64,000 bases of DNA from Paraburkholderia fungorum (GCF_003610895.1 NZ_MCAS01000006.1:124001-188000), one strand, 5' to 3'. Positions 36,260 through 45,133 are shown, counted from the stretch's first letter. Notes: generated by a model from the letters alone, not told the origin. Numbers and translations are program-made.

Positions 36260-36989
36260 AAACCTGTGCGCCGGATACGGCGACGCGGATGTGGTTCACA
36301 ACGTCACGCTGGACGTACTGCCGAACGAGGTGGTCGGTGTGCTCGGCTGCAATGGTGCCGGCAAGACCACGCTGGTGAAGGCAGTCATGGGGCTGCTGCC
36401 GCGTGTGAGTGGAGAGGTCGCTTTCCTGGATCAGCCGGTGACGGGCCTGCGCACGCACGAGATCGCGCGCCGGGGTATCGGGCTGGTGCCGCAGGGGCGG
36501 TGGATCTTTCCGAAACTGACCGTGCGCGAGAACCTGCTGATGGGTACGCAGGCCGCCGGTGGCGCCGACATCCTTGACGAGGTATTCGATTATTTCCCGG
36601 TGCTCAAAATGCGCCTCTCGCAGCAGGGCGGCACGCTCTCGGGTGGCGAGCAGCAGGTCCTCGCCATCTCACGCGCCTTGTGCGGCCGTCCAAAACTGCT
36701 CCTGCTGGATGAGCCATCTGACGGCGTCCAGCCGAATCTCGTCGAGCGTATTGGCGAGGTGATACCCGACCTCTGCCGCCGCTCGAAGCTGGCCGTGCTC
36801 CTGGTTGAACAGAATCTCGACCTCGTCCTTCAGAGCGCGTGCCGCTGCGTCGTGCTCAGCAACGGGCGCCTCGTGCATGCCGGCGCCGTTGAGCCGCGAA
36901 GCGGCGGGACGGGTGAACACCCGCTCGCACGCTATCTCTCTCCTGCCGCCGATGCCGTGCCGGACTTCTGCCCTGAAAACATCCAGTGA
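36246..36989 (+). CDS. ABC importer ATPase, UrtE/LivF type
   Basis: This 247-residue ATPase has Walker A G-C-N-G-A-G-K-T-T, the complete signature T-L-S-G-G-E-Q-Q-V-L, Walker B L-L-L-L-D-E-P-S-D-G-V-Q-P-N, and V-E-Q-N in the switch. V-P-Q-G-R-W-I-F-P-K-L-T-V follows the UrtE pattern. The last ~25 residues are a Pro/Gly-rich extension. The next gene encodes the binding protein. Confidence 0.9.
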   Translation: MLHIENLCAGYGDADVVHNVTLDVLPNEVVGVLGCNGAGKTTLVKAVMGLLPRVSGEVAFLDQPVTGLRTHEIARRGIGLVPQGRWIFPKLTVRENLLMGTQAAGGADILDEVFDYFPVLKMRLSQQGGTLSGGEQQVLAISRALCGRPKLLLLDEPSDGVQPNLVERIGEVIPDLCRRSKLAVLLVEQNLDLVLQSACRCVVLSNGRLVHAGAVEPRSGGTGEHPLARYLSPAADAVPDFCPENIQ

Positions 36990-37007
36990 TCTCCAGTGAG
37001 AAAAAGC

Positions 37008-38186
37008 ATGAACCGACGTGAATTTTCCCGAACCGTGCTGCTTGGCGCAGCTGCATCCCTCGCCGCATCGGCCGTCTCCCCGTTTGCGCGCGCAGCTGGG
37101 CCGTTGAAGATAGGCCTGCTCGCGCCGCTCAGCGGACCCCTGACGCGCGTGGGACAGACCAACCGTAACTGCGCCGCGCTGGCGGTGGAGGAACTCAATG
37201 CGGCGGGTGGGCTGCTGGGACGGCCACTGCAACTGAGCGTCGAGGACACGCAGATGTCGACGGCCGTTACGCTGGAGAAGGCGCGGCAGCTTTTCATGCG
37301 TGACGACGTGGCGATGATCACGGGCATGGTGCTGCCATCCGAGCGTGAGGCGGCCCTTCAGGCGGCGAGGGCAGCGCGAAAGCTCATCGTCTATCCGAAC
37401 TTCGACGAGGGGCGGTGCGACCCGCAACTGCTCACAACAGGCCTCGCCGCGAGCCAGCGGATCGAGCCGCTCATTGCGTGGCTCATGCGCGGCGGTGGGC
37501 AGTCCGTCTGCGCAGTCGTCTCGGACATCGGCAGCAACCGGAAGGTGCTGGTCCCGCAGCTGCAGGCTGCGGTAGCCCGCCATGGCGGGAAGTTCCTCGA
37601 CGTTTTCTGGCTGCCCTTCGGCACGCGCGACTACGGGGCCGTCCTGCAACAGGTCGCCAGTGCCAGGCCACAGATCGTGTGGCACAGCATCGGGGACGAC
37701 CCGGTGACGTTCGTTAAGCAGTACCGGTCGTTCGCGATGAAACCGCAACTGGTGACGGACATCGCACACGAATCCCTGTCGATCGCAACCACAGGTGCAT
37801 CGACCGGAACGATCGGCGTGTCGTCGTACTTCATGAGCATCGATAACCCGGAAAACCAGGCGTTCCTCACGCGCTATACGGGACGTTACGCCGATACACG
37901 CGATCCTCGCCTCGGCCGCTATGCCGTGGTGCTCCCGCATGGCGAGAACACCTATGCGGGTATTCGTCTTTTCGCCGAAGCCGTCCGGGCGGCGGAAAGT
38001 GTTGACGCAGCTCGTGTCAAGGCCGCGTTGCCGGGCGTGTCATTAGCACTTCCACGTGGAAAGACGGGCGTGAGCCACGACGGAGGCCATGTGCTTTGCC
38101 AGACACGGATCGGCCAGGCACTCGCCGATAACAGCTTTTCGATTTTGGAATCCACGGGCCCGGTGACGCCGGTCTGTGAAGGATAG
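37008..38186 (+). CDS. Periplasmic substrate-binding protein of the amide/urea-type importer
   Basis: This 392-residue protein begins with a Tat-like signal (N-R-R-E-F-S-R-T-V-L-L-G, then a hydrophobic stretch to A-R-A-A-G). It continues as a type I periplasmic-binding fold (L-K-I-G-L-L-A-P-L-S-G-P). It resembles the AmiC/UrtA branch (S-G-P-L-T-R-V-G and Y-G-A-V-L-Q-Q-V). ATG 37008 is preferred to the GTG at 36996 because the signal starts there. The ligand is probably an amide, given the flanking amidases. Confidence 0.88.
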   Translation: MNRREFSRTVLLGAAASLAASAVSPFARAAGPLKIGLLAPLSGPLTRVGQTNRNCAALAVEELNAAGGLLGRPLQLSVEDTQMSTAVTLEKARQLFMRDDVAMITGMVLPSEREAALQAARAARKLIVYPNFDEGRCDPQLLTTGLAASQRIEPLIAWLMRGGGQSVCAVVSDIGSNRKVLVPQLQAAVARHGGKFLDVFWLPFGTRDYGAVLQQVASARPQIVWHSIGDDPVTFVKQYRSFAMKPQLVTDIAHESLSIATTGASTGTIGVSSYFMSIDNPENQAFLTRYTGRYADTRDPRLGRYAVVLPHGENTYAGIRLFAEAVRAAESVDAARVKAALPGVSLALPRGKTGVSHDGGHVLCQTRIGQALADNSFSILESTGPVTPVCEG

Positions 38187-38240
38187 GCACGATCCCTTCA
38201 TTTTGCAGAAGAGCTCGTATCAAGAGATAAGGACTACATA

Positions 38241-39656
38241 ATGAAAGAAATTTTCATGCTGAGTGCGGCTCAGTTGGTCGCCGGTTTCCAGCAGCGCAGC
38301 CTCTCGCCTGTGGAGGTCATGTGCGCGGTACTGGATCGGGTCACGAAGCTCGATCCGGTTGTCAACGCCTTCTGCGCCCTCGACGAGGAAGGGGCGATGT
38401 CGGCTGCCGGCGAGGCTGAGCGCCGGTGGATGCGGGGCAAGCCGTGCGGTCCGCTTGATGGCGTACCGGTATCGGTCAAGGATCTCGTTGTCGTGGCCGG
38501 TCTTCCGACACGGCACGGGTCATGGACCACTTCGCCGGACCGCGAAAACGCCGATGCACCGGCCGTCGCAAGGTTGCGGTACGCGGGCGCCATACCGTTT
38601 GGCAAGACCACGACTTCCGAGTTCGGCAACAAGATCGTGACCGACTGTCCGTTGACAGGCGCGACGCGCAATCCGTGGGATACGCGGCTCTCGCCGGGAG
38701 GCAGCAGCGGCGGATCGGCGGTCGCGGTTGCGCTGGGCATGGGTCCGCTGTCGCTTGCGACCGATGGGGGCGGGTCCATCCGGATTCCGGCCTGCTGGAG
38801 CGGTGTGGTTGGATTCAAGCCTACGTTCGCGCTGGTGCCGGCGGGCAGTGCGGCGTCGTGGACTGCACTGTCCACGCTCGGCCCGATCGCGCGAACCGTG
38901 CGCGACGCAGCGTTGATGCTGGATGCGATGACCTGCGGGGACAACGACAGGCCTCCGGGGGCAGGGAGTCCGTCCGGCTATTCCGCCGCGCTGGGCGACG
39001 GTGTCGCGGGTCTGCGGGTTGCCTGGTGCCTGGCCCCGGACGGTGTGTCGGTGGCGCCGGGCATCGCGGAGTGTGTCGAGAGGGCAGTGGACACATTCGG
39101 GGCACTCGGCGCGACGGTCATCCAGGTCGACGTCGCGCCGATCGTCGACTACTACGGCAATGGCCGCATACATTCGGTCCAGTGGTCCGTGTTCTTTGCC
39201 CAGCGCGTGCGGCATATGGAGTTAGCCGACAGGACGGCGCTTGACCCTGACCTGAAAGCACTTTCGGATGCAGGGGCACGGATAGACACCGCGACATTCG
39301 TCGATGCACTGCTTGCCCGTCACGCACTCGGCGCATCGATGGAAACGTTCTTCGAGCGTTATGACCTGCTGCTCACGCCGACGTTTCATTGCGGACCGCC
39401 TCCGGTTCCCGGCTTGCCCGGCCATCTGCGCAATGCACCGCTTCTGACAGCGTGGTGTAACCAGGCTGGCGTGCCTGCGATATCCGTGCCGTGCGGATTC
39501 GTGGGGGACGTGCCGACCGGCCTGCAGATTATCGGGCGCCGGGGCAGCGATGCCCTGGTGCTGCGGGCAGCGCGTGCGTACGAACTGGCGAGAGGATATT
39601 TCCCGGCACCGGGACCGGAATTGCAGCTCCCGGGCGACACGGAGATCGCGCCATGA
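38241..39656 (+). CDS. Amidase (amidase-signature family), second copy
   Basis: This 471-residue paralogue of the amidase at 30894 has the full Ser-Ser-Lys triad: V-S-V-K-D-L, P-G-G-S-S-G-G and T-D-G-G-G-S-I-R-I. It follows the importer genes by 54 bp on the same strand, and probably acts on the imported substrate in the cytoplasm. It overlaps the next gene by four bases (ATGA). The same block layout (T-L-G-P-I-A-R-T-V, W-C-N-Q-A-G-V-P) occurs in both copies. Confidence 0.92.
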   Translation: MKEIFMLSAAQLVAGFQQRSLSPVEVMCAVLDRVTKLDPVVNAFCALDEEGAMSAAGEAERRWMRGKPCGPLDGVPVSVKDLVVVAGLPTRHGSWTTSPDRENADAPAVARLRYAGAIPFGKTTTSEFGNKIVTDCPLTGATRNPWDTRLSPGGSSGGSAVAVALGMGPLSLATDGGGSIRIPACWSGVVGFKPTFALVPAGSAASWTALSTLGPIARTVRDAALMLDAMTCGDNDRPPGAGSPSGYSAALGDGVAGLRVAWCLAPDGVSVAPGIAECVERAVDTFGALGATVIQVDVAPIVDYYGNGRIHSVQWSVFFAQRVRHMELADRTALDPDLKALSDAGARIDTATFVDALLARHALGASMETFFERYDLLLTPTFHCGPPPVPGLPGHLRNAPLLTAWCNQAGVPAISVPCGFVGDVPTGLQIIGRRGSDALVLRAARAYELARGYFPAPGPELQLPGDTEIAP

Positions 39657-40198
39657 ACGTCCAGATTGCGCGGATCGTGGTCCATCTCGTTGAACGGTGC
39701 GCGGAACTCGGCACGCCGGTGACCCCACCGCACCGTCAGGTAGTGGCCGCTGCGGTGCTGAAGCCGACCGACCAGGATGTTGCCGGCGAGCTTGAGGCGC
39801 TCTTTGCGATGGGAGCCGATCTCGGCCAGATGCTCACCGCACGGGCGCTGCTTGCGCTCGGTTGTGCGGGGGAAGACATCCAGGGTTACGGGAAGGCAGC
39901 GCTCGCAGGCACGGGCGTACCGCTCGAATGGGGAGCGGCGCTGCTTCATCCACGACTCGGCAAGGCGGTACGCGACTGCCTGCCTGGCGCGTCTTCGATC
40001 ATGCCGTCTGTTACGAAGCGCGGGCCCGCTGGTGCCTGCGTCGACATTCCCCTGCATAGCGTCACGGACATGTGGAGCTTCGATCACTTCGACACGGTGT
40101 CGCTCTGCATACCCGACTCGCCGGCACCGGACGAATTGCTGATCGCCATTGCACTGGCCGAGCGCGGAAGGCCGCTCGCACGCGTCAGGCCGGGGTGA
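39653..40198 (+). CDS. AA_synth-family protein (PF06684-like)
   Basis: This 181-residue protein matches my recollection of the 'amino acid synthesis' family. The features are an N-terminal R-I-V-V-H-L-V-E, A-x-x-L-G-x-M-L, G-Y-G-K-A-A-L, the hallmark S-V-T-K-R-G-P-A-G-A-C-V-D-I-P-L, and F-D-T-V-S-L-C-I-P-D-S-P-x-P-D-E. The family's biochemistry is poorly known; members cluster with amidases and importers. It overlaps the amidase and probably works on the same substrate. Confidence 0.82.
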   Translation: MNVQIARIVVHLVERCAELGTPVTPPHRQVVAAAVLKPTDQDVAGELEALFAMGADLGQMLTARALLALGCAGEDIQGYGKAALAGTGVPLEWGAALLHPRLGKAVRDCLPGASSIMPSVTKRGPAGACVDIPLHSVTDMWSFDHFDTVSLCIPDSPAPDELLIAIALAERGRPLARVRPG

Positions 40199-40279
40199 CG
40201 TGCGGCGGCAATCCGTGCCGTCAGGCAGGCGCGCGTCAGGCGAACAAACGAACACTCACAAGCGATGAAGGAGAAAAAC

Positions 40280-41314
40280 ATGTGCAGGGATGTGCGGGGA
40301 AGATGGAGCAAGGGGCTGGCGGCGCTGTCGTTGTGCGTCACAGTGGGCGCGGCGCACGCGCAGTCGTCAGTGTCCCTCTACGGGCTGGCCGATGCATTTG
40401 CCGGGGTGGTGCGTACGCCCGGCTCCGCGGGCAACGCCTGGCAGGTGGGCTCGGGCGGGCTCTCGACATCGTATTGGGGCATGTCGGGCGCCGAGGATCT
40501 GGGCGATGGCATGAAGGCGATCTTCACGCTCGAAAGCTTTTACCGGATCAACAGTGGCCAGTCAGGCGCATACGACGGGCAGTCATTCTTCGGGCGCAGG
40601 GCGTTCGTCGGCCTGAGTGGGCAATTTGGTCAGCTGACGCTGGGGCGTAATGACTCGCTGCTGTTCGTCTCCACGCTGCTTTTCAACCCGTTCGGTAACT
40701 CGTTCGTCTTCTCGCCCATGGTGGTCCACACGTTTCTGGGTTCCGCGATGGGCGCTGCGTCGGTGCAAAGCGATACGGCGATTGACGACTCGATCGTCTA
40801 CCAGACGCCCGAGGCTGGCGGTCTGACAGGAAGTGTGCTGTACAGCAATGCGGGCATCGCGGGCCACGCCGGGCAGGCGAACTATAGTGCGAACGTGCTC
40901 TACTTCGCAGGGCCGTTCTCTGCGACGGCCGCAGTCCAGAGCCTTCACACTGCGTCGCTTTTCCTGAACGGCGCCACGGAACAGACCGCGTGGCTGGCCG
41001 GAGCCGCGTATCGCCTGCAGGCAGTGAAGCTCTATCTCCAGTACGAACGTGTCACCAACAACAATGACCTTACCGACGATACCGTTCAGGTGGGGGCGAG
41101 CGCCCAGGTCGGCACGGGCAGCATACTGGTGTCCTGGGCGGGAACGCTCCGGCGGCCTGCCCAGGGCACGGATATCCGCTGGTCGACTGTGGTGCTCGGT
41201 TATGATTACCCGCTCTCGAAACGCACGGACGTCTACGCCGCGTGGCGGTACGACACGATGACCAGTGTGTCGTCACGCAACAGCGTGGGGGCGGGTATCA
41301 GGATGAAGTTCTAG
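40280..41314 (+). CDS. Outer-membrane porin (Gram-negative trimeric type)
   Basis: This 344-residue protein has a signal peptide (A-A-L-S-L-C-V-T-V-G-A-A-H-A-Q). It continues into the betaproteobacterial porin start S-S-V-S-L-Y-G-L-A-D and ends with the terminal Phe of a beta-barrel (G-I-R-M-K-F). Alternating strands run throughout, with no helices. AAGGAG at 40268 sets the start at ATG 40280. As the last gene of the importer block it should let the substrate into the periplasm. Confidence 0.93.
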   Translation: MCRDVRGRWSKGLAALSLCVTVGAAHAQSSVSLYGLADAFAGVVRTPGSAGNAWQVGSGGLSTSYWGMSGAEDLGDGMKAIFTLESFYRINSGQSGAYDGQSFFGRRAFVGLSGQFGQLTLGRNDSLLFVSTLLFNPFGNSFVFSPMVVHTFLGSAMGAASVQSDTAIDDSIVYQTPEAGGLTGSVLYSNAGIAGHAGQANYSANVLYFAGPFSATAAVQSLHTASLFLNGATEQTAWLAGAAYRLQAVKLYLQYERVTNNNDLTDDTVQVGASAQVGTGSILVSWAGTLRRPAQGTDIRWSTVVLGYDYPLSKRTDVYAAWRYDTMTSVSSRNSVGAGIRMKF

Positions 41315-41584
41315 CTGGTCGGATCCATCAGTTTGCATGATCGGAGGAGCCAGCTTGCTGCAAGGTCATATGTCGGCGACGACATTCGTCGGGTTGGCGC
41401 ATCGGAGTCCTTCCGGGGGGGCGGCAGATGGCGCTGCGGTTGCCGGCGACGCGCGTCGCACCGCTTCGCCGGCGATTTGCGCTGAGGCGCGGTTGAATCG
41501 CCTCGTGCGAGCGCGCTCCAACGGCTTGCGGGGCCGCCACGCCGACATGCCGGTAGCGTTATCCCGGGTTCGGGGTCGATGTGC

Positions 41585-41830
41585 TCAGTCGCCTGCCGGC
41601 GGAACAATGTCTCGGGTAGCGCTTCCCTCATTGTTGCTTCCGGGCACGCACCCGATCAGGCCGAACATGGCCTGAAATTCGTACCCGCAGTCTTCGCACA
41701 CATATTCCTGGTAGATGGTGTACGTGCCTACAGCACAAGCTCCCATCGTCACGGTCAGCGAGTCGCATGCCGGGCAGCGCACGACGCCAGCCTCAACGGT
41801 ACGCTTTCGCCATTCATCGGAAGACAGCAC
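41585..41830 (-). CDS. Small zinc-ribbon protein
   Basis: This 81-residue protein carries paired cysteines, C19-P-A-C22 and C45-E-D-C48, in a zinc-ribbon arrangement, plus a hydrophobic patch F-Q-A-M-F-G-L-I-G-C. It may bind DNA or protein. It is the only minus-strand gene between the porin and the conjugation operon; the function is unknown. The flanking gaps (41315-41584 and 41831-42004) show no other gene. Confidence 0.65.
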   Translation of the reverse strand: MLSSDEWRKRTVEAGVVRCPACDSLTVTMGACAVGTYTIYQEYVCEDCGYEFQAMFGLIGCVPGSNNEGSATRDIVPPAGD

Positions 41831-42004
41831 GACCTTCTCTTCTGGTTGACGCGACGGGTACTACTCCTGCCGGACTACCACCATACGTCCCGTTTCGACG
41901 GGAGTTTCCCGTCGATAAGACGGGTTTGGAGGCAGGACCCGACCGCTGCTTGAATGCCCCATGTACCGGCAACCCAAGGCCGGTGTCTGTTCCGGGGGAA
42001 GATC

Positions 42005-42241
42005 ATGTCAATTGCGAATAGCGAGGCGCTGAGAATCCTGCGCCGCCGTCAGGTCGAAGAGAGAACGGGGCTGTCACGTTCAACGATTTACCGTCGCATG
42101 CAGGCGGGAACATTCCCGCCTGCGATCGCGCTGGGCGGCCGTCTGGTGGGATGGCGCGCGGCTGACATAGAACAGTTTCTGGAGAATCCCGCGCGTTACC
42201 GTGCGCCTGCGCGCGAAGATGACGTGGGAGGCGCTCCATGA
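42005..42241 (+). CDS. AlpA-family DNA-binding regulator (second copy)
   Basis: This 78-residue AlpA-like protein has R-R-R-Q-V-E-E-R-T-G-L-S-R-S-T-I-Y-R-R-M-Q-A-G-T-F-P and W-R-A-A-D-I-E-Q-F. A GGGGGA motif precedes ATG 42005. It overlaps the next gene by ATGA and heads the conjugation region, so it is a likely activator of transfer genes. It is related to, but not the same as, the AlpA-like gene by the integrase. Confidence 0.87.
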   Translation: MSIANSEALRILRRRQVEERTGLSRSTIYRRMQAGTFPPAIALGGRLVGWRAADIEQFLENPARYRAPAREDDVGGAP

Positions 42242-42540
42242 GTCGCGATCTCGCTTCTGCACCCCTGCGCCGGCGGCTGGAGAACTGGGGTAACGCATCG
42301 CGCGGTGCCTACGATCCGGTCGATGCGGCACGAATCACGAGAGCCTGGCAGACGCTCCACGTCCGGCATCGTGACATGTTGCGCATGGTCTATCTCTGGC
42401 ATGCGCGTCGGGAGGTTGTCTGCCGTCGGCTGCGTATTCCGCGGCTCCCGGCCCAATGCTTTGAACTCGAACTTGCCGCCGCACGGGCGGCTCTCGCACA
42501 GGCCCTGGATGGCGGGAACCAGAATCGTGAAGGCGGTTGA
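42238..42540 (+). CDS. Hypothetical basic helical protein coupled to AlpA
   Basis: This 100-residue Arg-rich, mostly helical protein has the ladder R-H-R-D-M-L-R-M-V-Y-L-W-H, loosely like sigma-region-4 or phage antitermination-type helix-turn-helix segments. I do not recognise a family. Its start overlaps the AlpA-like stop, so the two are probably made together and may act together on transcription of the element. Confidence 0.65.
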   Translation: MSRDLASAPLRRRLENWGNASRGAYDPVDAARITRAWQTLHVRHRDMLRMVYLWHARREVVCRRLRIPRLPAQCFELELAAARAALAQALDGGNQNREGG

Positions 42541-42682
42541 TCGCCCGGAGGGGGACAGATAGTGGCGCATCGCCGATCCGGTTCGTGCAGCTGCACGCCG
42601 GCACCTTGTGTCGGTGAGCGACGCCGCTGTAGCAGGGAACGTTGGGATGAACGTCTGGACGTGAAAATTTTTTCGGACGTCG

Positions 42683-42712
42683 TGGGAACACCTGGGAACA
42701 CGTGGGTAATGG
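42683..42712 (+). repeat. Three tandem 10-bp iteron-like repeats
   Basis: TGGGAACACC, TGGGAACACG and a weaker TGGGTAATGG follow each other without gaps, one helical turn apart, beside an A/T-rich patch. Such arrays bind initiators, partition proteins or regulators on one face of the DNA. Confidence 0.55.
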
Positions 42713-42875
42713 GAGAGATAGCGGGGCGCCTGAGGGCACTTGCATTGCACCGCTCACTCGCCTAGATTGAAGTCAACAATCTGATCCGGTCAACGTGCCA
42801 CGCACGACCGAGTACGCGTTAGCGGCCCCGCAGTTTCGATGTCTGTGCGACGACGTGGTGTGCCGTGACGCATTC

Positions 42876-42905
42876 GCAAAAAGCCTGCATCTGCAGGCTT
42901 TTTGC
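42876..42905. terminator. Bidirectional terminator
   Basis: A perfect 14-bp stem (GCAAAAAGCCTGCA with its complement) around a 2-base centre has A- and T-runs on opposite sides. It works in both directions. Confidence 0.85.
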
Positions 42906-42935
42906 ATTCTGGTGCTGATGCAATGATTCCCCGTT

Positions 42936-42976
42936 GAGCCCGCGATCAGCCTCCCTGGCACCGCGGGTTCTTTTTT
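42936..42976 (+). terminator. Terminator just upstream of the ParA-like gene
   Basis: GAGCCCGCG pairs with CGCGGGTTC across a 17-base loop, followed by six T's. Lying 45 bp before the first conjugation-operon gene, it isolates that operon from upstream transcription, or acts as a leader attenuator. Confidence 0.75.
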
Positions 42977-43021
42977 CTTCGCAGGTTCATCGACAGCGGG
43001 CGCAGCTGAGGACGATGAACC

Positions 43022-43870
43022 ATGAAATCGCTTCTGATCGTTTCAACGAAGGGCAGTTCGGGCAGGACGACGCTGACCTGTCTGCTGGCCCGCCACCTGC
43101 AGTGCACCTGCCACTGGCGGGTGCTGGTACTGGACCTGGCCGAGCCACCGCGCTGCGCACACCTGCTTGCCCGCTACCGGTATGACGTGATCGTGTCCTG
43201 CAACCGGGTGGTGGAGCCGGTGGATAGCGCACGATCCGCATCGGGTGGCTGCGTGCATGTGCTCAACGCGAACGCGATCGACGGTCTGCTCTCGCACGAT
43301 GATCCCGCCTGCACGCGCTATTACGCGAATCTTCGTCACCTGCTGTCTGCGGTGGCACCGTGGTTCGATGTCTGCCTCGTCGACGCTCCCGCGTTGCCCG
43401 ATCTGAGGGCCGTCTGTGCAGAGGCTCTCGTGGACGCGGTGCTGAGCCCCATCGCGGTGTCACCTGAATGCATCAACTGCGCCTCGGAGGTCATCAACGG
43501 CACGTACGGCGTCCGCAGCATCCGGGCTCGACTGAATCCGGCACTCCGTTTCACCGGAATTCTGCCGGTTGTGGCTATCCCTGTGGCAATGAAAGAGGCG
43601 TGGGTGAAGGTGATGGAGACGACGCTGCGTGAGTGGTTGATCGCGGACCCGGCGTCTCCCCGTGGATACGCCTGGCTGCCCCACCTGAGGTCCGTCGGCC
43701 GCACCGAACCTTTCACGCCAGCGGATAGCGACGCTGCTCCACGGGATGCAGACGTGCCTGAAGACATCCGTGCGGGGGCCGCCTGTCTCGATGTGCTCGC
43801 ACATCGCCTGGAAGCGATCCAGGACGGTATCGTGCCGGCCCTTCGCGATGCGGAGGTGTGCGATGCATGA
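43022..43870 (+). CDS. ParA-like ATPase with Arg in the Walker A motif
   Basis: This 282-residue protein of the ParA/MinD type starts with I-V-S-T-K-G-S-S-G-R-T-T-L. The deviant Walker lysine (first K) is present but the usual G-K-T lysine is Arg, which should weaken ATP hydrolysis. V-C-L-V-D-A-P-A-L-P fits the second motif. ICE and plasmid ParA proteins aid segregation or position the conjugation machine. It overlaps the next gene by eight bases and heads the conjugation operon. No ParB is visible. Confidence 0.82.
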   Translation: MKSLLIVSTKGSSGRTTLTCLLARHLQCTCHWRVLVLDLAEPPRCAHLLARYRYDVIVSCNRVVEPVDSARSASGGCVHVLNANAIDGLLSHDDPACTRYYANLRHLLSAVAPWFDVCLVDAPALPDLRAVCAEALVDAVLSPIAVSPECINCASEVINGTYGVRSIRARLNPALRFTGILPVVAIPVAMKEAWVKVMETTLREWLIADPASPRGYAWLPHLRSVGRTEPFTPADSDAAPRDADVPEDIRAGAACLDVLAHRLEAIQDGIVPALRDAEVCDA

Positions 43871-44453
43871 CGCTACCACTGTATCTACTACCACCGTCAA
43901 CGTCGCCCTGGTGGGCCGTGCTCTGCTACGGGCGCTGAGCCGTTGGTTGATCGTGGCCTCCGCAGTCCTCGGCACATCGATCATGGTGCCCGGCACTGCC
44001 CGCGCTGACGACTGGGGCTGCCAGGTGATCCTGTGCCTGTCCAATCCCGGCGGCCCTGAACAGTACGGTGAGTGTGTTCCGCCAATCGAGAGACTGTGGG
44101 CAGCCCTGCGGCACGGCGATTCTTTCCCGACGTGCGATTTCGGAGCGGGCGGCTCGCAGGGGACCTCGGTCGTGAACGTCTTTGCGAGTGCAGGGTACTG
44201 CCGTGAGGATCTGCTGTACTGGGGCGGCCCCGAACAGAGCGAGCTGCTGTGCAATGCGCGCGGTGCGATCAACGTCGAGATCGACGGTGCGCTGTACACG
44301 CGGGTGTGGTGGGACGCGAGAGGCGCAGACCGCACGATCACGGAGTCCTGCGGGGCAGGCAGTACGGCGATCCCGTATCAGCCAGCGCAGTCGGCACGTC
44401 TCTTTCTCGAGCGGGAGTACGAAAACGAAGGCGGTCAGGGAGGTGGCGAATGA
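43863..44453 (+). CDS. Secreted Cys-rich conjugation protein (TrbM/KikA-like)
   Basis: This 196-residue protein has a signal peptide (about residues 1-48, ending T-A-R-A-D-D) and a Cys-rich mature part: D-W-G-C-Q-V-I-L-C-L-S-N-P-G-G-P, G-E-C-V-P-P-I and F-P-T-C-D. This pattern resembles TrbM/KikA-type proteins found beside VirB1 in IncP/IncN-like transfer systems. It is periplasmic with likely disulfides, and overlaps the VirB1 gene. The family assignment is from memory. Confidence 0.7.
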   Translation: MHDATTVSTTTVNVALVGRALLRALSRWLIVASAVLGTSIMVPGTARADDWGCQVILCLSNPGGPEQYGECVPPIERLWAALRHGDSFPTCDFGAGGSQGTSVVNVFASAGYCREDLLYWGGPEQSELLCNARGAINVEIDGALYTRVWWDARGADRTITESCGAGSTAIPYQPAQSARLFLEREYENEGGQGGGE

Positions 44454-45133
44454 TGCTGCCCGCCGCATTCATGATCCTGGCACAGCAGTGCGCGCCTGTC
44501 GTGGCGCCTGCCACGATGGCCGCGGTCGTACAGGTCGAATCCGGTTTCAACCCGTACGCGATCGGGGTGGTGCATGGCCGCCTTCAGCGACAGCCGGTGA
44601 CCCTCGATGAAGCCGTCGCGACCACACGTGCGCTGGATGCCGCAGGGTGGAATTACAGCGCCGGTCTCGCCCAGGTGAACCGTTCGAACTGGATACGGTT
44701 CGGCCTGACACCAGAGACGGTCTTCGATCCGTGCCGGAATCTTGCCACGGGCGCGGCCATTCTTCAGGAGTGTTTCGAGCGCGCAAAAGAAGCACGCGCG
44801 CGGGTACACGACCGGGCACATGAGCCAGCACATGCGCAGACCCAGGACACTTTGCGCGCGGGGCTGTCGTGCTACGCAAGCGGCGACTTTTCCACCGGCT
44901 TTCGTACGGGCTATGTGCAGCGAGTGGTCGCCCAGGCTACTCACCCGGATCCGGTGGTTCCGGCCATTGCAGGCGATGTTTCACCCGTACCCCTCATTCC
45001 CTCCTCGTTGGCAGGCGCGCGATCCGCCCCATCCCGTAGTCCGCCCGGTCTCCCGAACCCCGTGGGCGGCAGGGCGGGACACCAGGCCGGTCAGGCAGAC
45101 GATATGACGCAGGAAAGTGCTGTGGTGTTCTGA
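44450..45133 (+). CDS. virB1: VirB1-type lytic transglycosylase
   Basis: This 227-residue protein carries a soluble lytic transglycosylase domain (about 10-150). The catalytic Glu is in V-Q-V-E-S-G-F-N-P-Y-A, and N-Y-S-A-G-L-A-Q-V-N is conserved. It locally opens peptidoglycan for assembly of the secretion channel. A Pro-rich tail follows. ATG 44450 overlaps the previous stop (ATGA). Confidence 0.9.
   Translation: MMLPAAFMILAQQCAPVVAPATMAAVVQVESGFNPYAIGVVHGRLQRQPVTLDEAVATTRALDAAGWNYSAGLAQVNRSNWIRFGLTPETVFDPCRNLATGAAILQECFERAKEARARVHDRAHEPAHAQTQDTLRAGLSCYASGDFSTGFRTGYVQRVVAQATHPDPVVPAIAGDVSPVPLIPSSLAGARSAPSRSPPGLPNPVGGRAGHQAGQADDMTQESAVVF

Larger units (their letters stand above)
42541..43021. 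other. Control region ahead of the conjugation operon
   Basis: These 481 bp hold no supportable gene. They contain three tandem 10-bp repeats (42683-42712) and two strong terminators (42876-42905 and 42936-42976), the second only 45 bp before the ParA-like start. The layout suggests a control region, perhaps with a small RNA or attenuation. Confidence 0.6.

Noticed and set aside
41337..41675. A 112-residue open frame after the porin
   Set aside because: Composition is low-complexity, it has no motif, and it overlaps the better-supported zinc-ribbon gene on the other strand.
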